NCBI RefSeq assembly: GCF_001261715.1
Contig: NZ_CVRU01000191.1
Location: forward strand, 1-43,498
Length of the DNA stretch: 43,498 bases
Origin: Dysgonomonas sp. HGC4
GTDB lineage: Bacteria; Bacteroidota; Bacteroidia; Bacteroidales; Dysgonomonadaceae
Direction: 5' to 3'
Part shown: one piece after another, positions 18,921 through 28,689 of the stretch
Layout of the letters: every line of letters begins with the position of its first letter
Numbering within the stretch: the stretch's first letter is position 1
Position numbers and translations under genes: made by a program
The notes under the pieces: generated by a model
What the model saw: the letters and a program-made list of their open reading frames with translations, nothing else
What the model was told of the DNA's origin: nothing
Databases searched by the model: none

Positions 18921-18952
18921 ATCAGCCGGACGAACCGAATCGTCCGGCTGAT
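18921..18952 (-). terminator. GC-rich hairpin 12 nt after the susD-like stop
   Basis: A perfect 13-bp stem ATCAGCCGGACGA / TCGTCCGGCTGAT with a 6-nt loop follows the SusD-like stop codon on the minus strand. It is the most GC-rich stem in the locus. Only a weak T-rich tail (TTTCT) follows, so partial termination or protection of the susC-susD mRNA is likely, giving less transcript for the enzyme genes downstream. Confidence 0.7.
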
Positions 18953-18964
18953 CTCCATGATTTA

Positions 18965-20920
18965 TTAATAACCCGGATTCTGATAAGCTGCTTTATCGGC
19001 AGCACTCATTTCCATACCATCTATCTGACCTGTAGGAATAGGTCGTAAATAGAGATAGGGTTGAATATTTCTGGTACCTTTTTTAGGTGTATGATCTCCG
19101 GGAGTAGTTCCGCAAATTTCAAAAGTCGAAGCAAGTTCGCTCCATTTTTGAGTACGTACTAAATCCCACCAGCGATAGCCTTCGCCAAAGAACTCGCGTG
19201 AACGTTCAGCTAAGATATAGTCAATAGTTATTGTGGCGGGAGTTGCTGCTATCATTGCTGCACTATTATCCTGTACTTTAGCCATATTACCGTTGTTACT
19301 CCAATTCCACTTACCGGCACGGGCTCTAAGCACATTAACCAGTTCTCGGGCACTTTGTCCCGCTGTTGTAGTTGCTCCTTTTACAGCAGCTTCGGCTGCT
19401 ACCAAATAAAGTTCGGAGAACTTGGCAATAGGGAAAGGACGGGTGATACTACCATTGGGTTGTCCGAGTCCGGTGCCATTGTCTGTACGATAAGTACCCA
19501 GTTTCCAAAGATTTGGAAAGGCATATCTACTTATGCCGCTTGGTGCTATCACAAAATCGGATCTACCGGGCAATACGCCTGCACCAACATTGCTTTTGTA
19601 GACAGAATTAGAGTAATCTATAGGCGTCGTTGGTTCTTCATCAAGTATAGTAAGGATTGCATCACCCGGATATACAGGCATGCCATTTGCATTGTAAAGA
19701 ACCTCATTTTTCACCCCCGCTTTGTTCCAGTTGGCACGGAAAGAAGTTACAAATGTACCATCGTAACGAGAATCAATAGCCTTATCAGTAAAAGTCTTTG
19801 TCACTACATCGATGGTAGGTGCTATACGTGTCCATGGACGTCCGTAGGCTTGAGCTGCTTCACGTTGAACAGATCTTATTTTAGCTCCTGCCCAATCGGC
19901 TGTAGTGGCACTTTCGAGACCAGTATAATCCCATGTAGCCATCCAAACAGCAAAGTTTCCAGGAGATCCTCCGGTGTTATATGAGTGGCTTTGCTCTCCA
20001 TCGTAATATTCGCTCGATTCGGTATGATCTGCATATAACAGCATTTCCTTATTACGGTCGTTTTGTGCCAGATTAACATCATAATATGTTTGTTGCAAGC
20101 CGAAAGGACCGGGATTGGCAATGGCTGCTGTAGCTATATTATAAGCTTCCTGATAATACCATTGTGCATTGTGTCCATCAGGATCTGTTCTTGGAGTCTC
20201 CGGATAAGTAGGTATGTTCTTGGGGTTTTCGAGCCACCAACCATAAGTCAGATAAGCTTTTGCTAAGTATAAACGAGCTAAAGTTTTGGTAACACCTCCG
20301 GTAACACGTCCGTTGTCAGGTAAATCGGTTATTGCGGTAAGCAAGTCTGGAAATACTGCCTTAGTATATACTTCAGGAACAGTATTGCGGACAGAAGTTC
20401 GAGAAGTGGAAGTGTTGAACTTCAATTCACCTGCTCCTAAATCAAGAGGCACTCCTCCAAAAGTTTGTACCAATGTAAAATAATCAAACGCTCTGAAAAA
20501 CCTAGCCTCCGCAATTAATGCTTTTGAAATAGTTTCTATTTGGGCGCCATTTTCAATAATACCACTGGCTGTGTTGATATCGGAGTATGCTCTTCCCCAT
20601 AGAACATCGGAACGACTACTGGAAGGATTCAACGATCCTGCTCCTGAGAGGTCCATATCCTTGGAGTTATTATCTCCGAGACTGCCGTATGTATATTCAT
20701 CAGTTCCGGCTTCACAGGCTATCAGCCAATAGCCATTTCCATATACGTAGCGTAGATTTCCATATAGCGAGGTTATTCCCCCTATAACACCCTTTTCGGT
20801 TTTAAAATATTCGGGAGTATAAATACCACGTGGAGTTTCGTTCAAAATATCGGAACACCCTGTAAAGAGAGATGCTAAAAGGAGTGTCGCTATATATTTT
20901 TTTATATCTGTTCGTTTCAT
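18965..20920 (-). CDS. SusD/RagB-family nutrient-binding outer membrane lipoprotein
   Basis: Surface lipoprotein expected to cap the SusC channel and bind xylan oligosaccharides. It has 651 residues. The lipobox LFTGC places the lipidated Cys near residue 22, followed by SDILNETP, the usual SusD-like CxDxLxExP opening. The SusD N-terminal helical (TPR-like) part and the C-terminal RagB/SusD domain with the FGEGYRWWDLVRTQKW block and final RPIPTGQI stretch are both present, so the gene is full-length. It follows the SusC-like gene after 11 nt. No surface glycan-binding protein gene follows it, unlike many xylan loci. The exact ligand is inferred from the neighbouring enzymes. Confidence 0.97.
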   Translation of the reverse strand: MKRTDIKKYIATLLLASLFTGCSDILNETPRGIYTPEYFKTEKGVIGGITSLYGNLRYVYGNGYWLIACEAGTDEYTYGSLGDNNSKDMDLSGAGSLNPSSSRSDVLWGRAYSDINTASGIIENGAQIETISKALIAEARFFRAFDYFTLVQTFGGVPLDLGAGELKFNTSTSRTSVRNTVPEVYTKAVFPDLLTAITDLPDNGRVTGGVTKTLARLYLAKAYLTYGWWLENPKNIPTYPETPRTDPDGHNAQWYYQEAYNIATAAIANPGPFGLQQTYYDVNLAQNDRNKEMLLYADHTESSEYYDGEQSHSYNTGGSPGNFAVWMATWDYTGLESATTADWAGAKIRSVQREAAQAYGRPWTRIAPTIDVVTKTFTDKAIDSRYDGTFVTSFRANWNKAGVKNEVLYNANGMPVYPGDAILTILDEEPTTPIDYSNSVYKSNVGAGVLPGRSDFVIAPSGISRYAFPNLWKLGTYRTDNGTGLGQPNGSITRPFPIAKFSELYLVAAEAAVKGATTTAGQSARELVNVLRARAGKWNWSNNGNMAKVQDNSAAMIAATPATITIDYILAERSREFFGEGYRWWDLVRTQKWSELASTFEICGTTPGDHTPKKGTRNIQPYLYLRPIPTGQIDGMEMSAADKAAYQNPGY

Positions 20921-20931
20921 ATCGGTCTTTT

Positions 20932-23900
20932 TTAGAATGTTAGATTTAAGCCTATCAAAAAGTTACGGGTCGAAGGGGTGTTTGTTCCTATAACCAGAAG
21001 ACGTTTTTGGTATCCGGTGGTAACTGCTTGATTTTCGTTACCCAGAGAGTTTGTTTCTGGATCCATTCCCGACTCATCATAATAGGGCGAAAATAGGACA
21101 AACGGATTCTGTATTGTAGAATAAACATATAGTTTATTAACACCTAATTTTTTAGATAATTGAGGATTGAAAGTGTATCCTAATGTAATATTACGTACTT
21201 TGAGATACGTTGCATCGAAATAACCGAGGGTAGTACCATACTTAGGATTATCGTTACTTGTTATTCCTCCAGGTTTAGGATATTTAGCATCTGTATTTTC
21301 GGGAGTCCAATAATCTACTTTCACGTTTCCTCTTCGTCCGTTCAACATATTGAGATATCCTGTTGAAGAATAGAGGGAACTAATAAGGGTTCCACCTCTT
21401 TGGAATGCTCCTATGACGTTAAAATCGAATCCTTTATAAGCTACGCGGGTATTGAAACCTCCCTGAAAATCAGGATTTACATCTATGATTTGTCTGTCAC
21501 TGGCATTAATCGCTCTCTTGGGTGAACCGTCTTCGTTAAACTCGCCGGTATATTTTACTTTAACCATACCTGCATTTCCTCCCGGTTCGAGAATATCACG
21601 GTATTTGTCTTCTTCCTGCCAAAGACCTATTTTCTCATAATCGTATATTACGTTAATGGGATGTCCCACAAACCACCAGTTATTTTCATCTGTTGTTTGT
21701 CCCGAAGCAAGTGCAACCAATTTGTTTCGGTTAGTATATAGATTAATACCAAGATCCCATGTCCAACCATTGCTATTATCTAATATGGTTCCATTAAGTG
21801 TAAGTTCAAATCCTTTATTTTGAGATTTTCCCACATTAGCCATATAACTGCCTACACCTGTTGTTGAAGGTAGATTGACTCTCAACAAAATATCTTTAGT
21901 GTTCTGTACATAATATTCAGCACTTCCCGAGATTCTGCCATTTAGGAATGAAAAATCGACACCATAGTTCCATGTTTCAGAATATTCCCAACCTAAATTT
22001 TGATTTGGTAGTTCAGAAACATAATATCCGACTGTATTTTCATTACCAAAATTATAAGGTCTGGTACTTAGAAGTCCAAGGGTTTTGTAAGAATCGATAG
22101 ATTCATTCGAAGTTTGTCCGTATCCAACTCTTAACTTTAGATTATCCATCCATGTAACACCATCCATAAAGGCCTCTTTTTTGATATTCCAACCTGCAGA
22201 TACAGCAGGATAAGTATGCCATTTATTACCAGGAGCTAATCTTGAGGAAGCATCAGATCTAAATGCCAAACTCACCATATAACGATCGTCATAAGAGTAC
22301 ATCGCACGTCCCATCCATGACATCAAACCGCTTTGGTAATATCCTTGATTGGCAGGACTTACTGTAATTTCTCCTGTAGCTTGTCCCAAATTGTAAAACT
22401 GGAAGGCATCATCAGGAATACCCTTTGCCGACATTTGAGATTTGTTATATTGAGTCTCTTCAGCTGAGTATAATGCTACAACATTTAACGAGTGTTTTTC
22501 TGCAAAGATGCGGTCGTAAGTCACTAGATTTTCGACTGCCCAGTTAGTTGTATGTGAATTAGAGATGGTTGCTGTTGAAGGATTGGTTGGATCGTAACTA
22601 AATACACCTTCTCCCGTATAACTTCCTGTATTGTTTTGGCGATAGTTTAAACCTAAGTTTAGTCGGTATTTCAATCCTTCTACACCCGGAATTTTTACTT
22701 CACCATATACTGTATTGTATGAGCCAAATGCTCTACCTTGATCTATCCATTTGTCACCTAGGGCATCTATCGCATCTCTTGAATATGCCCACTGTTCGTC
22801 AGCTGCCATTTTTACGGTTCTTTTCCACGTACCGTCTGCATTATAAGGGTTGGAGATTGGTGTAAGACTTAAGCTACCGTATGTACCCAAATTACCTCCA
22901 TTGGAGACAGAATAGTTATTATTTGTAATAAACCCAAATTTCAAACTCTTACCTATTGCCTGATCAAGTGTACCTCGCATTGAATAGCGGGTAAAATTTT
23001 GTTGAGGTATTAAGGCTTCATCACGTAAATAGCCAAGGCTGAAATTATAACTGCCTTGTTCAGTACCACCTAAGATGCTCAAATCGTGATTGGTTACCAT
23101 ACTGTTTTGATATAATAGATCTTGCCAATCGGTATTTACATCATTCAATTCGTCAGGTCCATTTTGGTATTTTCCGGCAAATTCACGAAGTTTTACATAC
23201 TCTTGTCCATTCATCATCGGATATTTGGCAAAAAGAGTTTTCATTCCGACAAATCCATTGTAAGATACCGATGCTTTAGCTCCTGCTAGCCCCTTGTTAG
23301 TAGTGATCATTAAAACTCCATTTGCTCCACGAGAACCGTAAATGGCTGTTGATGAGGCATCCTTTAGAATGTCGATACTCTTAATGTCACTGGGGTTAAT
23401 GTCACTTATAGATCCTGGAAACGGAATTCCATCCAATACAATTAGTGGATCATTACTTGCATTAAGAGAACGTGTACCACGAATACGAATTTGCATGGGC
23501 GAACCTGGTTTAGATGAGGTTTGAGACATGTCTACTCCGGCAAGGCGACCATATAGAGCCGATGAAACATCGGTGGCTGCCATTTCCTTTATGGCATCTC
23601 CTTTTATGGAAGCCACTGAACCTGTTACAGCCTCTTTGCGTTGAGTACCATAACCGATAACCACTACTTGATCTAATACTTGTGTATTTTCTTGTAGCAT
23701 GACATCAATTTTGGTTTTTCCTGAGACATCGACTGTTTGGGTGATATACCCTAAATAAGAAAAGTCAAGTTTAGCTTTAGAGGAAACATTCAGGGTGTAT
23801 TGTCCTTCCAAATCGGTGACAATACCATTAGCTGTGCCTTTTTCTACCACACTTACTCCTATAATAGGATCACCTTGGGCATCTTTCACAACTCCTTTTA

Positions 23901-23988
23901 CGGATATATTTTGTGCAGACAACCACAGTGGAATAAAGAGAAATAATAATAAAACCCGAATGGGTTTCGTGATAATAATGTCTTTCAT
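20932..23988 (-). CDS. SusC/RagA-family TonB-dependent oligosaccharide transporter
   Basis: Outer membrane beta-barrel that imports xylan oligosaccharides with TonB energy, 1018 residues. After a signal peptide (VLLLFLFIPLWLSAQ) comes a carboxypeptidase-regulatory-like domain (about residues 28-107), a TonB-box-like stretch (DQVVVIGYG), the plug domain with SVASIKGDAI and the DASSTAIYGSRGANGV motif, and the 22-strand barrel ending in the aromatic terminus LIGLNLTF. It is the first gene of the minus-strand operon. The 460-nt region upstream, shared with the divergent HTCS gene, carries candidate operator half-sites. No anti-sigma interaction (STN) domain is visible, consistent with HTCS and not ECF-sigma control. 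Confidence 0.97.
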   Translation of the reverse strand: MKDIIITKPIRVLLLFLFIPLWLSAQNISVKGVVKDAQGDPIIGVSVVEKGTANGIVTDLEGQYTLNVSSKAKLDFSYLGYITQTVDVSGKTKIDVMLQENTQVLDQVVVIGYGTQRKEAVTGSVASIKGDAIKEMAATDVSSALYGRLAGVDMSQTSSKPGSPMQIRIRGTRSLNASNDPLIVLDGIPFPGSISDINPSDIKSIDILKDASSTAIYGSRGANGVLMITTNKGLAGAKASVSYNGFVGMKTLFAKYPMMNGQEYVKLREFAGKYQNGPDELNDVNTDWQDLLYQNSMVTNHDLSILGGTEQGSYNFSLGYLRDEALIPQQNFTRYSMRGTLDQAIGKSLKFGFITNNNYSVSNGGNLGTYGSLSLTPISNPYNADGTWKRTVKMAADEQWAYSRDAIDALGDKWIDQGRAFGSYNTVYGEVKIPGVEGLKYRLNLGLNYRQNNTGSYTGEGVFSYDPTNPSTATISNSHTTNWAVENLVTYDRIFAEKHSLNVVALYSAEETQYNKSQMSAKGIPDDAFQFYNLGQATGEITVSPANQGYYQSGLMSWMGRAMYSYDDRYMVSLAFRSDASSRLAPGNKWHTYPAVSAGWNIKKEAFMDGVTWMDNLKLRVGYGQTSNESIDSYKTLGLLSTRPYNFGNENTVGYYVSELPNQNLGWEYSETWNYGVDFSFLNGRISGSAEYYVQNTKDILLRVNLPSTTGVGSYMANVGKSQNKGFELTLNGTILDNSNGWTWDLGINLYTNRNKLVALASGQTTDENNWWFVGHPINVIYDYEKIGLWQEEDKYRDILEPGGNAGMVKVKYTGEFNEDGSPKRAINASDRQIIDVNPDFQGGFNTRVAYKGFDFNVIGAFQRGGTLISSLYSSTGYLNMLNGRRGNVKVDYWTPENTDAKYPKPGGITSNDNPKYGTTLGYFDATYLKVRNITLGYTFNPQLSKKLGVNKLYVYSTIQNPFVLFSPYYDESGMDPETNSLGNENQAVTTGYQKRLLVIGTNTPSTRNFLIGLNLTF

Positions 23989-24191
23989 GATGTTGGTAAT
24001 AAAATTAGTAATTCAGAGGTTACTCTTTTTTTCTTTGGTATTTAATGAATAGAAATTCTAAAATATGCTTGCGGCATTTGTACTCATTTTGAAGATTTAG
24101 ATTTAAATTATTTAACATTTTTTGTGACGTTTCGAAATTATGAATAAATAAACTATTGCCCCTTGTAAAATGTATCTTATTATTTTGATGC

Positions 24192-24239
24192 TGTAACATA
24201 TTTTATGTACTCGTTACATTTTGTTTTGTGTATGTTACA
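24192..24239. promoter_or_regulatory. Candidate HTCS operator: three TGTAAC/GTTACA half-sites
   Basis: TGTAAC at 24192 and GTTACA at 24213 and 24234 are spaced by exactly 21 bp start to start, i.e. two helical turns. The two right-hand copies extend as similar direct repeats (GTTACATTTTGTT and GTTACATCTTATT). A related arrangement precedes the GH43-GH10 gene (28688-28756). AraC-type output domains usually bind such direct or inverted half-site pairs. Assignment to this HTCS is an inference. Confidence 0.5.
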
Positions 24240-24319
24240 TCTTATTGTTCATAGTACGATAACCCTTATTTATCGAGATTTTAGGCATTATTTCTCGACT
24301 TAGTATTTAGAATATTCTT

Positions 24320-24327
24320 TATATTTG
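24320..24327 (+). promoter_or_regulatory. Candidate -7 box for the HTCS gene
   Basis: TATATTTG matches the TAnnTTTG consensus exactly, 121 nt before the HTCS ATG. The -33 region has no clear TTTG at the usual spacing. A 7-bp inverted repeat AGTATTT/AAATACT (24302-24308, 24331-24337) flanks the box. Confidence 0.35.
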
Positions 24328-24364
24328 GAGAAATACTATTTATGTACCCTTAATAGATCTAATA

Positions 24365-24420
24365 TCCACAATCCTATAAGCTTTTATTGTATAATAAAGT
24401 TAGATAGAGCTTCTTGTGGA
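24365..24420 (+). other. Nested hairpin in the HTCS leader
   Basis: Three helices nest: TCCACAA/TTGTGGA (24365-24371, 24414-24420), AAGCT/AGCTT (24378-24382, 24408-24412) and TTTATT/AATAAA (24383-24388, 24393-24398) with a 4-nt loop. It ends 28 nt before the start codon. Such a stem could tune translation or mRNA decay, but AT-rich sequence folds readily by chance. Confidence 0.4.
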
Positions 24421-24448
24421 AGTTTTAAATGAACCAATGTGTTAACAA

Positions 24449-27400
24449 ATGAAAAAAACAATTGTTCTAATATTACTAGCATTAAGCATTATATTTTGCA
24501 ATGAATTATTAGCCCAAAACCGAGAATACTATTCTACTGATAATGGGTTATCTAATAGCCTTATCAATCAGATATACCAAGATAAAAAAGGCTTTATATG
24601 GATTGCGACAGAATATGGTCTAAATAAATTTGATGGGATTAACTTTACTATCTATAAGCATATTGATGGAGACTCTACTTCGCTTAAGCATAACTATGTG
24701 CGTACTTTATTTGAAGATAGTTCGGGCAATTTTTATGTCGGAACCATCGTTGGGTTAATGAAGTATGATTGGTCTACCGACTCGTTTCAAGACATAAAGA
24801 TGTATCGTGATGGAAAGATCGTTCGTCCTCATATAATTTCTATTATCGAAACTCATAATGGTGATATTTGGCTGACAACATCAGGACAAAGTATTTTTAT
24901 CCTGAAAAAAGGGACTGATAATTTTTTGTCTGACCCCATATTAAATAAATCTCTTAGCAGCAGTTTTCTCAATTCTATTTTTCAAGACTCAGAGTTTAAT
25001 ATCTGGATAGGTTCTGAAAATGATGGACTTAATTGTTATGATCCGCGCACAAAAAAGACTACTGTGTTTAAAGCTCCGCACGATATTAGCAGTAACAACA
25101 TATCGGCTATTAAAGAAGATATAGAAGGGAATATTTATGTAGGTACACTTACTCAGGGTTTGAACAAATACAATCCGAGAATGCAAACTTTCGAGCCTAT
25201 TTTATATAAAGGCAATACACAATTACTGGTCAACTCATTAATGATAAACAAACAAGATCAACTATATATTGGTACTGACGGACAAGGGTTGATGATGTAT
25301 AATAAGGAAAAAAATATAATAGAAGATTATGAAGTAAACTCTCCTCCTTTTGACTTTTCAAAGGGGAAGATACATTCTATTCTTCAAGATAAGGATCAGA
25401 ATTTATGGTTGGGGATTTTTCAGAAAGGCATTATTTTTATTCCGGTTTTAGAGAATAAGTTTAATTATTATGGATACAAATCATTCAAAAATAATCCGAT
25501 AGGATCAAGTTGTGTTACTGCAATTTATAAAGATAAAGAAGGTATTACATGGATAGGTACTGATAATGATGGTATTTACGGGATAAATAATAAGGGAGTG
25601 AGGGTTTCTCATTTTTATCAGACAGCCTCTCCAACCTCTGTTCCTAATATTATACATTCTATTTTCGAAGATTCTTCAGGCGATATGTGGTTGGGCTCAT
25701 ATACTAATGGGTTGGCTAAGTTTAATTCGAAGACGGGACATTGTGATTACATTAAACGTTTTAGCAAAGAAAAGGTATATTGTATAAGGGAAGATAAAAA
25801 TAAAAATTTACTTATTGGTACATACGGTTCAGGCTTTTTCATGTTAGATAAAGAAGGGAAAGAGGTAATTCATTATGAATCATCTAAACAGGAAAATGAT
25901 AGCCTTGCTATTAATGAATTATCGAACGATTGGGTTAATTATCTGATTTGTGATAAAGAAGGCTTAATTTGGATAGGTCATTATAAAGGTGTAAGTTGTT
26001 TTGATCCTTCTAAAAAGACATTCCTCTCTTACTTTGGTAAGAATAATTTATTACCCGGTACTGTTGTTTTTTCGTTGTTGGAAGACAAAGCTGGAAAAAT
26101 TTGGATAGGGACTTCGTCTGGATTATATTGCTTCGATAAGCAAACTCAGCAAATGAAATCGTACACAACGAAAGACGGATTGTCGAACGATGTGATATGT
26201 GGTATTTTAGAAGATGATCAAAACAATATATGGATCAGCACTTACAATGGAATAAGTAAATTTAATAGTAAGGACAACCGTTTCATTAATTATTATGCAA
26301 GTGACGGGTTACAAGGAAATGAATTTACGAGAGGAGCAGTATTTAAAGATAGCAAGGGGACACTATTTTTTGGAGGAATAAATGGAGTGACAAGCTTCGA
26401 GCCTAAAGAAATAGTAGAAGAAAAAAGAGAGTTAAATCTCCTGTTAACAAATTTCTATCTGTTTAATCAACCCATAAAAAAAGGGGATAAATCGGGAGGT
26501 CGCGAAATAGTTTCAACTTCGGTTTTAGATGCCGATTCGTTTATTTTATCGTATTCAGATAACACTTTTAGTTTTGAGTTTTCTACTCTCGATTTTATTA
26601 ATCCCGAGCGTATATCGTATCAATATATGATTGAAGGCTTAAATTCAGAGTGGATGAGTACTTCTCCCGGAATTAGTAGGGTAACATATAATAATCTGCC
26701 TTCGGGTACTTATACTTTCAAAGTAAGGGCTTACGATAATGATAACTATTCGCCTGTTAAAACTATTCGTATTGTGATTACTCCTCCTTGGTATAAAACG
26801 GTGTGGGCATATGCTGGCTATGGATTATTATTCATCTTTGTTATATATGGAATAGTTGGCTATCTTTTTTCTAAGATTAGGCATAAGCAGGAAATAATGG
26901 AAAAGGATCATGCCGAAAAGATTAGCGAAGCCAAGTTGCAGTTCTTTATTAATATTTCGCATGAAATAAGAACTCCTATGACGTTAATAATTAACCCACT
27001 GGAGAAATTAATTTCGGAGAATAAGGATATTGATAAGCAAAAAGTCTATATGATGATTTATCGAAATTCGCAGCGTATACTTCGACTAATCAATCAGTTG
27101 ATGGATATTCGTAAATTGGATAAAGGACAAATGAGGCTCAAATGTCGTGAAACAGATATAGTAGGCTTTATCGAAGATCTGATGCTTACGTTTGAATATC
27201 AGGCAAAAAAGAATAAAATAGATTTTACTTTCGAGCATGAAGACAAGTTGCTGAAAGTATGGATTGACCTAAATAATTTTGATAAAGTTCTGTTGAATAT
27301 TTTTTCGAATGCTTTTAAATTTACACCTGAACAGGGAAAAATTACTGTAAAACTAACAGCGGGAAAAGACTCTTCGACCAGAGGACCGTTGAAAGAATAC

Positions 27401-28552
27401 TTTGAGATCAGTGTATCTGATACGGGTATTGGAGTTGATAAAGATAAAATAGAAAAGATATTCGAACGCTTCTATCAGATTAATAATGATCAGACTAATT
27501 CTAATTTTGGAACGGGTATCGGTCTGCATCTTTCACGCTTGTTGGTAGAATTACATCATGGGGTTATTTATGCCGAAAATAGAAGTGACAGACAAGGAAG
27601 TCATTTTATAATTCGGATACCTTTAGGAAACACTCATTTTAATCAGGAAGAACTTCAAATTTTCGAAGAAAGTGAATTGTTGATTGAAAACCGTACTATA
27701 AACAGAGCAGAAACAAATAATAAATTTGAGGAAGAATTTGAGGAAGAAACAAATAAACGTACCAAGTCGAGGACAAAATATCGTATTCTAATTGTAGAAG
27801 ATGAAGATGAAATAAGACAATACATGAGAGATGAATTATCTTCAGAATACCGTATTAAAGAGTGCCCGAATGGAAAAGAAGCCCTTGAATATATTCTGAG
27901 AGAAAAGCCCGATTTAGTAATAAGTGATGTAATGATGCCCGAAATGGATGGCATAACCTTAAGTCGGAAGATAAAACAGAATATCAATATAAATCATATC
28001 CCGATTATCTTGCTGACAGCAAAGTCGAAAACCGAAGACAGGCTCGAAGGACTCGAAATAGGTGCAGATGCGTATCTTGTAAAACCCTTTAATACGGATG
28101 TCTTAAAACAAACTATAAGTAACTTGATAGCTAATCGCGAACGATTGAAGAGCAAATTCAGTGGAAGCCAGCAGCAGGATGATAAGATTGATAAGATAGA
28201 GATGAAGTCTTCGGACGAAATCTTGATAGAAAAAATAATGAAGGTAATCAATGCAGATCTTTCTAATCCCGATTTGAATGTGGAGATGCTTGCAAGCAGT
28301 GTTGGGATGAGCCGTGTGCACATGCACCGAAAATTAAAAGAATTGACTAACCAATCAGCTCGCGATTTTATTCGGGGCATAAGGCTAAAACAAGCAGCTA
28401 CATTGTTGAGAAGTAAAAAGCTATCAGTTTCGGAAGTTGCTTATGCTACGGGATTTTCCAATTTATCGCATTTTTCTAATTCATTCAAAGAGTTTTATGG
28501 TGTATCGCCTTCTGAATATATTAACTCGAATCCTTCTGAGGAATCTGAGTGA
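24449..28552 (+). CDS. Hybrid two-component system (HTCS) regulator of the xylan locus
   Basis: One-protein sensor kinase and transcription factor, 1367 residues, anchored in the inner membrane. A signal peptide is followed by a periplasmic double beta-propeller of Reg_prop repeats (about 30-690, recurring xIWIGTxxGLxxF motifs), a Y_Y_Y domain (about 708-769), a membrane helix (about 786-808), a HisKA domain with phospho-His838 in NISHEIRTP, a HATPase domain (N-box NAFKFTP near 954, DTGIG near 991, GTGIGL near 1021), a receiver domain with Asp1160 in ISDVMMPEMDG and Lys in VKPF, and a C-terminal AraC-type double HTH (about 1268-1361). All phosphorelay residues are present. Its place between the SusC operon and GH43-GH10 argues that it activates both on sensing a xylan fragment. 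Confidence 0.97.
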   Translation: MKKTIVLILLALSIIFCNELLAQNREYYSTDNGLSNSLINQIYQDKKGFIWIATEYGLNKFDGINFTIYKHIDGDSTSLKHNYVRTLFEDSSGNFYVGTIVGLMKYDWSTDSFQDIKMYRDGKIVRPHIISIIETHNGDIWLTTSGQSIFILKKGTDNFLSDPILNKSLSSSFLNSIFQDSEFNIWIGSENDGLNCYDPRTKKTTVFKAPHDISSNNISAIKEDIEGNIYVGTLTQGLNKYNPRMQTFEPILYKGNTQLLVNSLMINKQDQLYIGTDGQGLMMYNKEKNIIEDYEVNSPPFDFSKGKIHSILQDKDQNLWLGIFQKGIIFIPVLENKFNYYGYKSFKNNPIGSSCVTAIYKDKEGITWIGTDNDGIYGINNKGVRVSHFYQTASPTSVPNIIHSIFEDSSGDMWLGSYTNGLAKFNSKTGHCDYIKRFSKEKVYCIREDKNKNLLIGTYGSGFFMLDKEGKEVIHYESSKQENDSLAINELSNDWVNYLICDKEGLIWIGHYKGVSCFDPSKKTFLSYFGKNNLLPGTVVFSLLEDKAGKIWIGTSSGLYCFDKQTQQMKSYTTKDGLSNDVICGILEDDQNNIWISTYNGISKFNSKDNRFINYYASDGLQGNEFTRGAVFKDSKGTLFFGGINGVTSFEPKEIVEEKRELNLLLTNFYLFNQPIKKGDKSGGREIVSTSVLDADSFILSYSDNTFSFEFSTLDFINPERISYQYMIEGLNSEWMSTSPGISRVTYNNLPSGTYTFKVRAYDNDNYSPVKTIRIVITPPWYKTVWAYAGYGLLFIFVIYGIVGYLFSKIRHKQEIMEKDHAEKISEAKLQFFINISHEIRTPMTLIINPLEKLISENKDIDKQKVYMMIYRNSQRILRLINQLMDIRKLDKGQMRLKCRETDIVGFIEDLMLTFEYQAKKNKIDFTFEHEDKLLKVWIDLNNFDKVLLNIFSNAFKFTPEQGKITVKLTAGKDSSTRGPLKEYFEISVSDTGIGVDKDKIEKIFERFYQINNDQTNSNFGTGIGLHLSRLLVELHHGVIYAENRSDRQGSHFIIRIPLGNTHFNQEELQIFEESELLIENRTINRAETNNKFEEEFEEETNKRTKSRTKYRILIVEDEDEIRQYMRDELSSEYRIKECPNGKEALEYILREKPDLVISDVMMPEMDGITLSRKIKQNININHIPIILLTAKSKTEDRLEGLEIGADAYLVKPFNTDVLKQTISNLIANRERLKSKFSGSQQQDDKIDKIEMKSSDEILIEKIMKVINADLSNPDLNVEMLASSVGMSRVHMHRKLKELTNQSARDFIRGIRLKQAATLLRSKKLSVSEVAYATGFSNLSHFSNSFKEFYGVSPSEYINSNPSEESE

Positions 28553-28665
28553 TATATTGAACCTAATTTGTGAATATTAAATACTATAACTCGTAACCGG
28601 ATGTTGTTATTTATTACTACATTTTAGAGGTACAGCTTTCTTTAATATTTTAGAAACCCTGGCAG

Positions 28666-28689
28666 CAAATAGGTATGAGACCTTATTTG
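28666..28689. repeat. Inverted repeat with AGGT-N5-ACCT core upstream of GH43-GH10
   Basis: CAAATAGGT (28666-28674) and ACCTTATTTG (28680-28689) pair with a one-base bulge around ATGAG. The core AGGT-N5-ACCT matches elements at 11398 and 14228. It overlaps the first TGTAAC half-site by two bases (28688-28689). Confidence 0.45.

Larger units (their letters stand above)
23989..24448. promoter_or_regulatory. Divergent susC-HTCS control region
   Basis: This 460-nt gene-free region separates the SusC-like gene (-) from the HTCS gene (+). It holds a three-half-site TGTAAC/GTTACA cluster (24192-24239), a weak candidate susC -7 box TAATTTCG on the minus strand (24133-24140), a TATATTTG box for the HTCS gene (24320-24327) and a nested hairpin in the presumed HTCS leader (24365-24420). 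The presumed susC leader is about 140 nt long. No ORF with recognisable content lies here. Confidence 0.6.

Noticed and set aside
19355-19984. 209-codon reading frame antisense to the SusD-like gene
   Set aside because: Cysteine-rich, featureless translation opposite conserved SusD sequence; a shadow of codon bias on the other strand.
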